Positions 24,260 through 33,602 are shown, counted from the stretch's first letter. The stretch is 58,114 bases of DNA from Burkholderiaceae bacterium (GCA_018780645.1 JADMJJ010000001.1:1-58114); one strand, 5' to 3'. Numbers and translations are program-made. The notes: generated by a model not told the origin, from the letters alone.

Positions 24260-24961
24260 TCATCGGCAACCCCTGCTCCCTCTCAGACGCAGTCCAAGCC
24301 AGGCAAAGCCCGCCAGCATCAGCGAGGCGCTTGTCGGTTCAGGCACCGCGAGGGCGTACTGCAAATGATCGATCTCGATGCCAGAGTCGCCGGCGACCAC
24401 GCCGCTGTAAATCACGATTCTGGCAACGCCGGCGGGATGGATCACACCGTAGAAGCGGTCGTCCGCCGTCTGGCCCCCGTGCACACTGTCGGCATGATCG
24501 CCGGTCACGGCGCCGATGAGCGTCCCGGCCAAGTCGTAGGCCTCGAAGCGGATCGGGTTGATGCCGTCGGTCCAGACCAGCCCGGCATGCGTGGGCAGTT
24601 GCCCGAGCGCAGCCTTGTCGAAGCTGATGTTGATGCCGGGCCTACCCCAGGCCCAGACACTCCTGCCAGCGCTGCCGCTGCCGTCAATCACGCCGTCATC
24701 GCCATCGACAGAGTCGTCGTTCAACTCCAGGCGCAGGCCGTCGCCGGACATGCTGACGCCGGGCACATTCAACACCCCGTCCTCGAAGTCTTCGAAGTGG
24801 AAGTATGTGAACGGCAACGCGCTGAACGGACTGTCCGCGAGGCTCGCATATTCGCCGCTGAGCCCGGACCCACCGATAGGGCCTAGCATTGCCGCATGCG
24901 ATGAGCCGACCGCAACCAATGCCAAAACCGATGCGAGCAGATGGCGACTCAAGTGACTCAT
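24260..24961 (-). CDS. PEP-CTERM sorting-domain exported protein
   Basis: A 233-residue exported protein. The N-terminal signal peptide (HLLASVLALVAVGSSHA) and the C-terminal PEP-CTERM tripartite tail (VPEPTSASLMLAGFAWLGL then RLRGSRG) mark it for exosortase processing in strains with an EpsH system. The middle is rich in Gly, Asp and Ser (DDSVDGDDGVIDGSGSAG), as expected for a surface or matrix protein, with no catalytic motif seen. The start at 24961 is set by a GAGGAGAT ribosome site. The stop lies 15 bases before the AraC gene. No exosortase gene is in the window. Confidence 0.87.
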   Translation of the reverse strand: MSHLSRHLLASVLALVAVGSSHAAMLGPIGGSGLSGEYASLADSPFSALPFTYFHFEDFEDGVLNVPGVSMSGDGLRLELNDDSVDGDDGVIDGSGSAGRSVWAWGRPGINISFDKAALGQLPTHAGLVWTDGINPIRFEAYDLAGTLIGAVTGDHADSVHGGQTADDRFYGVIHPAGVARIVIYSGVVAGDSGIEIDHLQYALAVPEPTSASLMLAGFAWLGLRLRGSRGCR

Positions 24962-25037
24962 GGCGATCTCCTCAATGGCATGACCCATGCTTCGGCACCA
25001 AACAATGCCCAAGTCGAGTGCCAAAGGTAGCAGCCGG

Positions 25038-25077
25038 TTGGGCGCAGGCGTTGAGCCCGCTCAACGCCTGCGCCCAA
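25038..25077. terminator. Perfect 19-base inverted repeat (large stem-loop)
   Basis: Two perfectly complementary 19-base arms, starting TTGGGCGCAGG and ending CCTGCGCCCAA, are separated by only two bases. The repeat lies between the stop of the Prc-like protease gene (25208) and the start of the PEP-CTERM gene (24961). Its position fits a terminator or 3'-end structure for the protease gene, though no T-run follows. A small repeat element is an alternative. Confidence 0.7.
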
Positions 25078-25207
25078 GGCGTCGCTCGATGATGGCCGCG
25101 TTGATGATCGTCCGACCACCATCGACTCCAGCCGTGCTTATCGCACCTGGGAAGTTGCCAGCTAGTTCCATTCGCAACCTGCTGGGCGATGCAGTCGTCC
25201 ATCAAAT

Positions 25208-27373
25208 CTATTGTTTCGATGGCGCCGCCGACAGGGCCGTGACCACGACAGGACGGGTCGACAGGGCACTCGCTGCCATTTGGTATTTGCCCTCTTTCAA
25301 CGCCACGCTGTCGGACAGGATGCTGACCGCCTCGTTCAAGAGAACGTCGTTGACGGAGTCCTTGGTCTTCTCCATGGCCAGATCTTTGCTGAGCTTGCGT
25401 TCGTTGAACTGCAAGCCATCGTCCGCCAACGCGCCGCCCGCACCAGCTCCAGCAGAGCCCAGCATGCCGGTCAGGCGCGTCTCCAGAGCGGCGCGCTCCT
25501 TGCGCCGCGCCGCTTCGTTGAGTGAAATCACATTGTTCCTGCGCCGTTCCCGTGCCCTCGCAAGATCCTCCAGCAGGCTCTGGTAGTCACGGTCGCGCTG
25601 AACGCGACTCTCATGCCACGACAGCAGGCGCGGAAGCTGCGCCTTGATGTCACCCACAGGCGCGTAGTCGGCCGCCTTGACGCGAGTCCACGGCAAGGCG
25701 TTGTCGTAGCTCGATTCGCCAAACAAGGTGTCGCCGCCGGTTTGCAAAAAGCCGATGTCCGGTGCCACGCCACGCAATTGCGTTGTGCCGCCGTCTACTC
25801 GGAAAAACTGCGCGATGGTCATCTTCAGTTCGCCAAACACCGGAGTGGCATTCCTGGCGACCTGGTCGAGGCTGGCCACGGTCTGGACGGTACCCTTGCC
25901 AAAGCTGGGCTCGCCGATGATCAGGCCGCGACCGTAGTCTTGAATCGCAGCGGCGAAAATTTCCGACGCTGAAGCCGAGGCCCTGTTGATCAGGACGCCC
26001 ATCGGGCCGTCCCAAGCCAAGCCGGTATTGACGTTTTTCTCCACGGCGATGTCGCCTTTGGCATTGCGTGTCTGAACCACCGGCACCTTCCCGACGAACA
26101 GGCCGGCCAGGCCTACCGATTCCCGCAGCGAGCCACCGCCGTTGTTGCGCAGATCCATCAAGACGCCATCTACCTTTTGAGCCTTCAGATCCGCCAGCAG
26201 CTGTGCCACGTCGCGCCCAGCGCTGCGGTAATCCTTGTCGCCCTTTCGAAGCGCGTCGATATCTTCGTAAAACGTCGGCAAGGTGATCACGCCGATCAGG
26301 CGCTTGCCCTCACCCGTCGTCACGGAATAGACCTTGGCCTTGGCCGCGCTGTTCTGCATCGTGATGGTGTTGCGGATCAAGACCACAGTCTTGATCGACG
26401 CGTCAGGCCCTTGATCGGCGGGCAGGATGTCCAGACGGACGGTCGAACCCACCGTGCCGCGAATGAGCGCCACCGTGTCGTCCAGGCGCCAGCCGACAAC
26501 ATCGTCCATCGGGCGGGTCTCGCCTTGCGCGACGCCTACGATACGGTCACCCACTTGCAGTTGCCCCGACTGGCTCGCGGGTCCACCTGCCACTAATTCC
26601 CGGATGGTGGTGTAGCCGTCGATTTCGGTCAGAACTGCGCCAATGCCCACCAGTGACAGCCGCATCGCGATGCCGAAGTTCTCCGCGGCGCGCGGCCCCA
26701 GATAGTTGGTATGCGGCTCGATCGCCGTCGTATAAGCATTCATGAACGCCTGGAAGGCGTCGGCGCCCGTGATCTTGCCGATGCGCTTAGAGGCGCTGTC
26801 GTAGCGCTTGTCGAGAATCTTCGCGATGGCCGAATCATCCTGGCCAGCAAGCTTGAGTCGCAACCAATCGTTCTTCACACGCTTGCGCCATAGGTCCAGC
26901 GAATCTGCCTCGGTCGCGGGCCAGGGCTGGTCCTTGCGGTCAATCATCAGCGTTTCGTCGTTCTTGAAATCGAACCCCTTGCGCAGCAGGCTGCGGGCAT
27001 GGGCCATCCGCTCGACGGCACGGCGTCCGTACAGATTGAAAATGTCGAAGGGCGTGCGCAAGTCCGCGGTCAGGATCGCATCGTCAAGCCGGTTCCGGTC
27101 GACGGCCAGGCGGTCGATGTCGGTTTGCAGAAAGTAGACTTTCTCGGGGTCGAGTGCTTTCAGGTACTGGTCAAACATCTTGCCCGACAAGGCATCGTCA
27201 AGCGGGACGGCCTTGTAGTGATACCGCGAAAGCAGTTCCGCAGCCAGACGGGCGGCCTTGGCCTCCTGCACCGCCGGACTCAGCAGCGGCGGGTAAGCAA
27301 GCTCCGAATCCGCCGCGACAACCTGCGTTGTGACCGCCAGGCTCAGCAAGAACCAAATCAGCTTTTGTTTCAA
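25208..27373 (-). CDS. prc: Carboxy-terminal processing protease, Prc/tail-specific type (peptidase S41)
   Basis: A protease of about 721 residues, near the length of E. coli Prc (682). Signal peptide: KQKLIWFLLSLAVTTQVVA. Next is the Prc N-terminal helical domain (LSRYHYKAVPLDDALSGKMF, LDPEKVYFLQTDID). A PDZ segment follows (IRELVAGGPASQSGQLQVGD). The S41 core has the serine region ASASASEIF and lysine region FGKGTVQT. It cleaves misfolded or tagged periplasmic proteins and lipoproteins from their C-terminus. There is no ATG near the signal. A TTG at 27373 with GGAG five bases upstream is favoured; GTG at 27379 is the alternative. The long C-terminal tail (AGAGAGGALADD) is variable in the family. 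Confidence 0.9.
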   Translation of the reverse strand: MKQKLIWFLLSLAVTTQVVAADSELAYPPLLSPAVQEAKAARLAAELLSRYHYKAVPLDDALSGKMFDQYLKALDPEKVYFLQTDIDRLAVDRNRLDDAILTADLRTPFDIFNLYGRRAVERMAHARSLLRKGFDFKNDETLMIDRKDQPWPATEADSLDLWRKRVKNDWLRLKLAGQDDSAIAKILDKRYDSASKRIGKITGADAFQAFMNAYTTAIEPHTNYLGPRAAENFGIAMRLSLVGIGAVLTEIDGYTTIRELVAGGPASQSGQLQVGDRIVGVAQGETRPMDDVVGWRLDDTVALIRGTVGSTVRLDILPADQGPDASIKTVVLIRNTITMQNSAAKAKVYSVTTGEGKRLIGVITLPTFYEDIDALRKGDKDYRSAGRDVAQLLADLKAQKVDGVLMDLRNNGGGSLRESVGLAGLFVGKVPVVQTRNAKGDIAVEKNVNTGLAWDGPMGVLINRASASASEIFAAAIQDYGRGLIIGEPSFGKGTVQTVASLDQVARNATPVFGELKMTIAQFFRVDGGTTQLRGVAPDIGFLQTGGDTLFGESSYDNALPWTRVKAADYAPVGDIKAQLPRLLSWHESRVQRDRDYQSLLEDLARARERRRNNVISLNEAARRKERAALETRLTGMLGSAGAGAGGALADDGLQFNERKLSKDLAMEKTKDSVNDVLLNEAVSILSDSVALKEGKYQMAASALSTRPVVVTALSAAPSKQ

Positions 27374-27731
27374 TCTCACTCCACCGCGGTTGAACGAAAA
27401 ATCGCAAGGTCGAAACCGTCTGTGGCACCTTGCCTTTCCACATCTTGATCGTCGACAGAATTGAAGGATACCCGCCGTCCGCGCCGTGCCACGAGTCACG
27501 GGGGCTGCCGGTCACGACCGAAAGCTCATTGCCGTTACGGCAAGACTTGCATGGCGGCCAGTTCCTGACATTTGATCAGCCAGATCGGGCGGCAGCTTCG
27601 TGCCCATTGCGGGTATTCACGCGGGCTCGGTGTATTCACGCAATCGACCCTCAACCGCCCTTCGAGCTTCGACAAAGCTGGAGGCCGGGTTTGACCTGGG
27701 TCATGGTGATCTGCCTGGAAGCAACGCATAT
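27374..27731. other. Intergenic region between prc and the TetR operon
   Basis: About 360 bases without a convincing gene. It must contain the minus-strand prc promoter on its left side and part of the plus-strand tetR promoter on its right. Nothing else structured was recognised apart from the operator that follows. Confidence 0.5.
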
Positions 27732-27757
27732 TTGGTAAGTCATCCATTACTTACCAA
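27732..27757. promoter_or_regulatory. Palindromic operator of the TetR-type regulator
   Basis: Perfect 9-base half sites TTGGTAAGT and ACTTACCAA are separated by eight bases and end 13 bases before the tetR start codon. Size and position are those of a TetR-family operator overlapping the promoter, so autoregulation of tetR and of the exporter operon behind it is expected. Confidence 0.8.
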
Positions 27758-27770
27758 TTCAGGCCTCACC

Positions 27771-28370
27771 ATGCAGACACGCCTGTCCACCGAAGAGCGC
27801 CAGACGGAGATCGTGGCGGCTGCACTGCAGCTGGCACGCGACACGAGCCCGGCGCAGATTACGACGACTGACATCGCCTTGGCCATTGGCGTCACACAGG
27901 GTGCGGTGTTCAAGCATTTCCCCACCAAGGACGCCATCTGGGTGGCAGCGGTGCGGTGGGTCCGCGAAGCGCTCATGCAGACCGTGACCCATGCAGCCGC
28001 CGATGCGGTTTCGCCTGTGGATGCACTCGCGGCGATGTTCCGCGCGCATGTCGACTTCGTCATAGCGCATCCCGGCGTGCCGCGTCTGATCATCCATGAA
28101 TTGCAGCAGCCCGCCGACTCCGCGACCAAACAGGAGGTGCGCTTGCTGCTGCAGGGCTACCGCAAGCTGCTGCTGGACACCCTTGAGCGAGCCGTGAGGC
28201 AGGGCCAGGTAATAGACGACCTCGACCGCGAGGCCGCGGCCACCACCTTCGTCGGCCTGATCCAGGGCCTGGTGATGCAGGCCATGCTGGCCGGCCGGCC
28301 AGTTGCGATGAGCTCACAGGGCGAACGCGTCTTCGCCCTCTTCAGGCGCAGCCTCGGGGAGGTCTCATGA
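27771..28370 (+). CDS. TetR-family regulator of a HlyD/ABC exporter operon
   Basis: A 199-residue regulator. The N-terminal helix-turn-helix reads ITTTDIALAIGVTQGAVFKHF (recognition helix TQGAVFKHF). The remaining helices form the ligand-binding domain (FRAHVDFVIAHPGVPRLIIH). A palindromic operator lies immediately upstream. Its stop overlaps the next gene by ATGA (28367-28370), so the regulator is translationally coupled to the exporter genes and probably represses its own operon until an inducer binds. The inducer is unknown. Confidence 0.92.
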   Translation: MQTRLSTEERQTEIVAAALQLARDTSPAQITTTDIALAIGVTQGAVFKHFPTKDAIWVAAVRWVREALMQTVTHAAADAVSPVDALAAMFRAHVDFVIAHPGVPRLIIHELQQPADSATKQEVRLLLQGYRKLLLDTLERAVRQGQVIDDLDREAAATTFVGLIQGLVMQAMLAGRPVAMSSQGERVFALFRRSLGEVS

Positions 28371-29557
28371 AGCTGTCGTCGATCGGACTGCGCCGGCTGG
28401 TCCTCGGCCTGCTTGGCCTGGGCTTGGCCGCAGCCATGGCCTTCGTCGTGATGCGCTCCGGGCCGCTGGCGCCGACGCGCGTCACTGTCATCAAAGCCGC
28501 CGAAGGCCGGCTTACGCCGGCACTCTTCGGCATCGGCACCGTCGAGGCCCGACGCAGCTACCTGATCGGGCCCACGGTCGCTGGTCGCGTTCGCGCGGTG
28601 GCCGTCGACGTGGGCGACCACGTGAAGGCGGGCCAGTTGCTGGCCGAGATGGACCCCGTGGACCTTGACGAGCGCACGGCTGCCCTCGACGCTTCGGTGG
28701 CGCGCGCCGGTAGCGCCATGGCCGCGGCGGACGCGCAGCGCCGTGACGCGCTGGCCCGCAAGGAACTCGCGGCGGTCAATGCGCGCCGCTACGTCGAATT
28801 GGGCGCTCAAAACTTCATCAGCACCGGCGCTGTCGAAGCGCGCCTGCAAGAGCAGGCATCGGCCGATGCCATCGTCAGTGCGGCCGATGCCAACCTCACT
28901 GCAGCCCGGCAGGACCAGCAACGGCTGGCGGCCGAACGCGCCGGGCTTCGCCAGCAACGCGCGAACGTGCGCCTGCTGGCGCCGGCCGACGGCGTGGTGA
29001 CCAGCCGTGACGCCGAACCGGGATCGACGGTGGTGGCCGGCCAGGCGGTGCTGCGCGTCTTCGATCCCTCGTCCCTTTGGATCAAGGTGCGCCTGGACCA
29101 AGGCCGCTCGGCAGGGCTCGCCGCCGGGCTGCCGGCGCAGGTAGTGCTGCGGTCGAACCCGGGACAGTCATTCGCTGGAAAGGTGGCCCGCGTCGAAGCC
29201 GTCAGCGACAGCGTGACCGAAGAGCGCGTGGCCCAGGTGAGCCTCGACCAGGCGCCGGCCAGCCTGTCGATGGGCGAACTGGCCGAGGTGACCTTGTCGC
29301 TGCCCACGACCGCCCAGGCTGTACTGCTGCCCAACGCCGCCGTCAAGCGCGTGCAGGCACAGACCGGGGTGTGGACGATCGACAGCGGCGCCCTGAAGTT
29401 CGCGCCGGTCCGCCTGGGCCAGACCAGCCTGGACGGCAAGGTGCAGGTGCTCGAAGGCATCAAGCCCGGCGCGTCGGTCGTCGTGCACAGCGAGAAAGAC
29501 CTCGGCGCCAAGAGCCGCATAGTGGTGGTCGACTCTCTCTCGGGTCAGCAGCCGTGA
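28367..29557 (+). CDS. Membrane fusion protein (HlyD/RND periplasmic adaptor family)
   Basis: A 396-residue periplasmic adaptor. It has an N-terminal membrane anchor (LVLGLLGLGLAAAMAFVVM), a split biotinyl-lipoyl domain (VAGRVRAVAVDVGDHVKAGQ and VRLLAPADGVVTSRDAEPG), a coiled-coil hairpin between them (about residues 100-210, Ala/Gln/Arg-rich) and a C-terminal beta-barrel domain. It links an inner-membrane exporter to an outer-membrane channel. It overlaps tetR by four bases and the permease gene by GTGA. No outer-membrane factor is encoded in the operon, so a shared TolC is probably used. Confidence 0.92.
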   Translation: MKLSSIGLRRLVLGLLGLGLAAAMAFVVMRSGPLAPTRVTVIKAAEGRLTPALFGIGTVEARRSYLIGPTVAGRVRAVAVDVGDHVKAGQLLAEMDPVDLDERTAALDASVARAGSAMAAADAQRRDALARKELAAVNARRYVELGAQNFISTGAVEARLQEQASADAIVSAADANLTAARQDQQRLAAERAGLRQQRANVRLLAPADGVVTSRDAEPGSTVVAGQAVLRVFDPSSLWIKVRLDQGRSAGLAAGLPAQVVLRSNPGQSFAGKVARVEAVSDSVTEERVAQVSLDQAPASLSMGELAEVTLSLPTTAQAVLLPNAAVKRVQAQTGVWTIDSGALKFAPVRLGQTSLDGKVQVLEGIKPGASVVVHSEKDLGAKSRIVVVDSLSGQQP

Positions 29558-30780
29558 TCAGCCTGGCCGGCAGGGACATCCTTCACTCCTGGGGCAAGTT
29601 CGTCCTGACCGGCATCGGCCTGGGCCTGTTGATCGGCGTGACGCTGACCATGGCCGGCGTGTATCGCGGCATGGTCGACGACGCGCGCGCCCTGTTGAAC
29701 AACAGCGGTGCCGACCTGTGGGTGGTGCAGCAGGACACGCAGGGTCCTTACGCCGAGTCGTCGAGCCTGCGCGACGACTCGGTGCGCAGCGTGCTCGGAC
29801 TGCCCGGCGTCGCGCGCGCCGCCAACGTGACTTACCTGACGATGCAGGTGAGACGCACCGCCACGGCGGGTGCAGCCGCGGCGGAAGGCGCCGACGACGA
29901 CGTGCGCGCCATGGTGGTCGGCTTCGAGCCGGGACAGCCGGGCGAGCCGGGTTACCTGGTGGCCGGGCGGCACATCACGCGCAGTCACTATGAGGCCGTC
30001 GCGGACGTCCGCACGGGTTTCCAGCTGGGCGAGCGCATCCGCATCCGCCGCCACGACTACACGGTCGTCGGCCTGACCCGGCGCATGGTCTCTTCGGGCG
30101 GCGACCCCATGGTCTTCATTCCGCTGAAGGACGCGCAGGAAGCGCAGTTCCTGAAGGACAACGACGCCATCGTCAACGATCGCGCGCGCACCGCGGCCAA
30201 CCCGAGCCTGAACCGCCCGGGGGTGCCGGGGTTGTTGGAAGCGATCCAGGCCTCGCAGGCGAACAACCGCAACGTCAACGCGATCCTCGTGCAGGTGCAG
30301 CCCGGCACCGATGCCGAGAGCGTGGCCGAACCCGTTCGCCGCTGGAAGCACCTGGAAGCCTTCACGCGCGAGCAGATGGAAGAGATCCTCGTCGCCAAGC
30401 TGATTGCCACTTCGGCCAAGCAGATCGGCATGTTTTTGGTCATCCTGGCGATCGTCAGCGCAGCCATCGTCGCCTTCATCATCTACACGATGACGCTGGG
30501 CAAGATACGAGAGATTGCGGTGCTCAAGCTCATCGGCACACGCAACCGCACGATCGCCGGGATGATCCTGCAGCAAGCGCTGGGCCTGGGCCTGATCGGC
30601 TTCATCGTCGGCAAGGTGGCGGCCACCTTCTGGGCGCCCATCTTCCCGAAATACGTGCTGCTGGAATCGGGCGACGCTGTGCGTGGCCTGGTGGCGGTGG
30701 TGGTGATCTGCGCGCTGGCCAGCACGCTGGCGATCAGGGTCGCGCTGAAGGTCGACCCTGCCGCGGCGATCGGCGGTTGA
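29554..30780 (+). CDS. ABC exporter permease (DevC/MacB-FtsX type)
   Basis: A 408-residue inner-membrane permease with the four-helix FtsX-like layout. One helix is near the N-terminus (FVLTGIGLGLLIGVTLTMAG). A large periplasmic domain spans about residues 40-280. Three C-terminal helices follow, including FLVILAIVSAAIVAFIIYTM. The start is GTG at 29554 because it gives MISLAGRDILHSWGK and overlaps the adaptor stop as GTGA. Together with the adaptor and ATPase it forms a DevBCA-type tripartite exporter for lipids, glycolipids or hydrophobic compounds. The substrate is unknown. Confidence 0.9.
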   Translation: MISLAGRDILHSWGKFVLTGIGLGLLIGVTLTMAGVYRGMVDDARALLNNSGADLWVVQQDTQGPYAESSSLRDDSVRSVLGLPGVARAANVTYLTMQVRRTATAGAAAAEGADDDVRAMVVGFEPGQPGEPGYLVAGRHITRSHYEAVADVRTGFQLGERIRIRRHDYTVVGLTRRMVSSGGDPMVFIPLKDAQEAQFLKDNDAIVNDRARTAANPSLNRPGVPGLLEAIQASQANNRNVNAILVQVQPGTDAESVAEPVRRWKHLEAFTREQMEEILVAKLIATSAKQIGMFLVILAIVSAAIVAFIIYTMTLGKIREIAVLKLIGTRNRTIAGMILQQALGLGLIGFIVGKVAATFWAPIFPKYVLLESGDAVRGLVAVVVICALASTLAIRVALKVDPAAAIGG

Positions 30781-30781
30781 G

Positions 30782-31489
30782 ATGGCTGAAGTCGGTATCC
30801 GCATCGAGGCCTTGCGCAAGCGCTATGGCGAAGGCGACAGGGCCGTCGATGCGCTGAAGGACGTGAACATGGTCGTGGCGCCGGGCGAAGTGGTCGGCCT
30901 GATCGGCCCGTCGGGCTCGGGCAAGAGCACCTTGCTGAAGTGCCTGGGCGCCGTGATCGAACCAACGTCCGGTCGCATGATCCTCGGCAGCCAGATGATC
31001 TACGACGACGGCTGGAAGATTCCCGACCTGCGTGCGCTGCGACGCGACAGCATCGGCTTCGTCTTCCAGGCGCCCTACCTGATCCCCTTCCTGGACGTGA
31101 CCGACAACGTGGCACTGCTGCCGATGCTGGCAGGCCGCCCGAATGCCGAGGCCCGCCTGCGTGCGGCCGAGTTGCTGAATGCGCTCGACGTGGGCCACCG
31201 CGCCAAGGCACAACCGTCGGAACTTTCGGGCGGCGAACAGCAGCGTGTGTCGATCGCCCGTGCGCTGGCCAACCGGCCGCCGGTGATCCTGGCCGACGAA
31301 CCGACCGCGCCGCTGGACAGCGAGCGTGCCCTGGCCGTGATGCGCATCCTCAACCAGATGGCGACGCAGTACCACACCGCCATCATCGTGGTCACGCACG
31401 ACGAGAAGATCATCCCCACCTTCAAGCGCATGTATCACATCCGCGACGGAAAAACGTTTGAAGAGGCCGGCGAAGGGCGCGCGCTGTAG
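30782..31489 (+). CDS. ABC exporter ATPase (DevA/MacB/LolD type)
   Basis: A 235-residue nucleotide-binding subunit. It has Walker A GPSGSGKS, Q-loop VFQAPYL, signature LSGGEQQRVSIA, Walker B VILADEP and H-loop VVTHD. It follows the permease stop by one base, completing the tetR-hlyD-devC-devA operon. It energises the mechanotransmission-type exporter. Five bases later it meets the convergent histidine kinase gene. Confidence 0.93.
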   Translation: MAEVGIRIEALRKRYGEGDRAVDALKDVNMVVAPGEVVGLIGPSGSGKSTLLKCLGAVIEPTSGRMILGSQMIYDDGWKIPDLRALRRDSIGFVFQAPYLIPFLDVTDNVALLPMLAGRPNAEARLRAAELLNALDVGHRAKAQPSELSGGEQQRVSIARALANRPPVILADEPTAPLDSERALAVMRILNQMATQYHTAIIVVTHDEKIIPTFKRMYHIRDGKTFEEAGEGRAL

Positions 31490-31494
31490 CCTCG

Positions 31495-32874
31495 CTAACT
31501 CGCTATTCCAGCCTCGGGTTGCACGGACAGTGCCTTCGTAGGCAACTCGACCCACGCATCCAGGCCGCCGCCACTGCGTGCCGCCAGCCCCACCGTCCAG
31601 GCTTGGCTCGTCGCCAGTTGCTTGACGATGGCCAGGCCCAGCCCATAGCCACCGGTTTGCGGACTGCGCGAGCCTTCGACCCGTTGGAAGGGTCGCCAAA
31701 CGGTGTCCATCTGATCGGAAGGGATGCCGGGGCCGCGATCCAGCACGCTCAGGCGGACGCGGCTGGCTGGCGTGGCATCGACCGCTTGAGCCAGCAGTTC
31801 AATCGGCCCAGGCGCATAGCGCAGCGCATTGCCCAGCAAGTTGTCCAGCACACGGCCCATCAGGCCGGCTGCGGCGTGCACCTGCAGTCCTGAAGGACAG
31901 CGCACTGAGATCACGGCACCGGCGGCGCGGGCAGCGTCGGCATGCTGAGCCGCGCGCTCTGCCAGCCAGGGCGCGAGCTCGAAGGTCCGCCGTTCCTCGC
32001 GCTCCAAGCCCTTGGCCAGATCGAGCAACTGGCCGATCAAGGCATTCATCTCCTCGATGTCGTGCTCCAGCCGGCCGATGAGGGCCGGGCTCGGCTTGAG
32101 CGTGAGCAACTCCAGCGCCAGACGCATGCGCGCCAAGGGTGTGCGCAGGTCGTGCGACAGGCCCGCCAGCAGCGTCGTTCGCGCATCGAGCAGGTCCCGC
32201 ACCTGCAGCGCCATCTGGTTGAAGTGGCCCGCCAGTTCGGCCAGCTCGCGCGGCCCGGTCTGCGGCAGCAGGGCCGGGCTGGCGCCCGTGGCAAGTTCAG
32301 CGGCAGCCTGTTCGAGGCGCGCCACGGGCTGTGCGATGCGCTGGGCAAGCCACAAGGCGGCCACGCTGGCCAGCCCTGTGCCAGCCAACAGCACGACGGC
32401 CAGCCCCCACAGCGGCCTGGTATTCACGCGCTCTTCGGAAAAGCCGACGCCGATGGCCTGGCCGCCCGCCATCACCGTGGTCCACAACCAATCGCCACGG
32501 TCGGGGCCGACCGCTCTGGCCAGAAAGGCGGGCAAGCCACTGCGCTGCTGCAACGATTGCTCCAGGTAGTGGACATAGAAGCCGTGCACGAGGCGGTTGT
32601 CGGGCGGCATCGGCATTCCCGGCAGCAGCGCGAGCTGGTGCTGGCGCAGCAACTCGGCCTCGAAGGCCGGACGCGTGTCGGGAGGCAGCTCAGTCCAGGT
32701 CTGCGCCGACAGCACCATCAACCCGGCAAGGTCGTCGGCCGAGCGTGCGGCCAGTGGCAGCATCACGAAGCCGAGCCCCGCGGCAAAGATCAGCAGGGCC
32801 AGCGCGAGGAACAGTGATACCAGCCAGCGCAGGTAGTGTTGCGCCAACGTGGCGTGTCGGCCGACGGCCGACAT
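31495..32874 (-). CDS. Sensor histidine kinase (EnvZ/QseC-like)
   Basis: A 459-residue inner-membrane kinase. Two membrane helices (WLVSLFLALALLIFAAGLGF and WGLAVVLLAGTGLASVAALW) flank a periplasmic sensor of about 120 residues. Then come a HAMP domain (LAQRIAQPVARLEQAAAEL), the phospho-accepting H-box LSHDLRTPLARM and the catalytic domain with N-box NLLGNALRYAP, DRGPGIP and GGYGLGLAIV. Its ATG overlaps the response-regulator stop by one base, so the two are translated together. It probably phosphorylates that regulator. The signal is unknown. Confidence 0.93.
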   Translation of the reverse strand: MSAVGRHATLAQHYLRWLVSLFLALALLIFAAGLGFVMLPLAARSADDLAGLMVLSAQTWTELPPDTRPAFEAELLRQHQLALLPGMPMPPDNRLVHGFYVHYLEQSLQQRSGLPAFLARAVGPDRGDWLWTTVMAGGQAIGVGFSEERVNTRPLWGLAVVLLAGTGLASVAALWLAQRIAQPVARLEQAAAELATGASPALLPQTGPRELAELAGHFNQMALQVRDLLDARTTLLAGLSHDLRTPLARMRLALELLTLKPSPALIGRLEHDIEEMNALIGQLLDLAKGLEREERRTFELAPWLAERAAQHADAARAAGAVISVRCPSGLQVHAAAGLMGRVLDNLLGNALRYAPGPIELLAQAVDATPASRVRLSVLDRGPGIPSDQMDTVWRPFQRVEGSRSPQTGGYGLGLAIVKQLATSQAWTVGLAARSGGGLDAWVELPTKALSVQPEAGIAS

Positions 32875-33602
32875 CAGTGTTCCTCGCCGCGGGGGTTGAA
32901 CAGGTAGCCCTCACCGCGCACGGTTCGCACGTACTGTGGGTGCGTCGGGTCGGCTTCGATCTTGCGCCGCAGGCGTGTGACGCGCACGTCAATGCTGCGG
33001 TCAAAGGCATCTCGCTCGTAGCCCTTGAGCCAGCCGATCAGGTCGTCGCGGGACAACACCCGGTTCGGATGCTTGACGACCACACTGAGCAGTTCGAACT
33101 CGGCGCCGTTGATGGGCACTTCGACATTGCCGCGCAGCAGGCGGTGCGCAGCGTCGTCCAGCACATAGGGGCCGAATCGGAACTGCTGCGCCGATGGGGC
33201 CGCGGCTTCGATTGCCTGAGCCCCGGAGCCGGCACGCCGCAGCAGCGCACGAATGCGCGCCAGCAACTCTCTCGGACTGAACGGTTTGGCCAGGTAGTCG
33301 TCGGCACCGACTTCCAGCCCAACCACCCGGTCGATCTCGTCGCCGCGCGCCGACAACATCAGGATGGGCAGGTTCGAGTCGCGGCGCAGTGCTCGCGCCA
33401 GGCTCAGGCCATCCTCACCGGGCAGCATGATGTCCAGCACCACGACGTCGGGCAGTGCCGCCACCATGCGCTGGCGCATCTGCTCGCCACCGTCGGCTTC
33501 GTCCACCTGGAACCCGCTCACGCCCAGGTAGTCGCGCAGCAACTCGCGCAATGCCGGGTCGTCATCGACGACAAGCACGCGCGCAGGGGTGGGAGCTTCC
33601 AT
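32874..33602 (-). CDS. OmpR-family response regulator
   Basis: A 242-residue regulator. The receiver domain has acidic DDD near residue 13, phospho-acceptor Asp in VVLDIMLPGEDG and Lys in LAKPFSPREL. The C-terminal winged helix (about 140-235) ends in RTVRGEGYLFNP, the OmpR/PhoB hallmark. It is encoded first, with the kinase directly behind. On the other side, 170 bases away, three small exported-protein genes start in the opposite direction, which makes them the leading candidates for regulation by this pair. Confidence 0.94.
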   Translation of the reverse strand: MEAPTPARVLVVDDDPALRELLRDYLGVSGFQVDEADGGEQMRQRMVAALPDVVVLDIMLPGEDGLSLARALRRDSNLPILMLSARGDEIDRVVGLEVGADDYLAKPFSPRELLARIRALLRRAGSGAQAIEAAAPSAQQFRFGPYVLDDAAHRLLRGNVEVPINGAEFELLSVVVKHPNRVLSRDDLIGWLKGYERDAFDRSIDVRVTRLRRKIEADPTHPQYVRTVRGEGYLFNPRGEEH

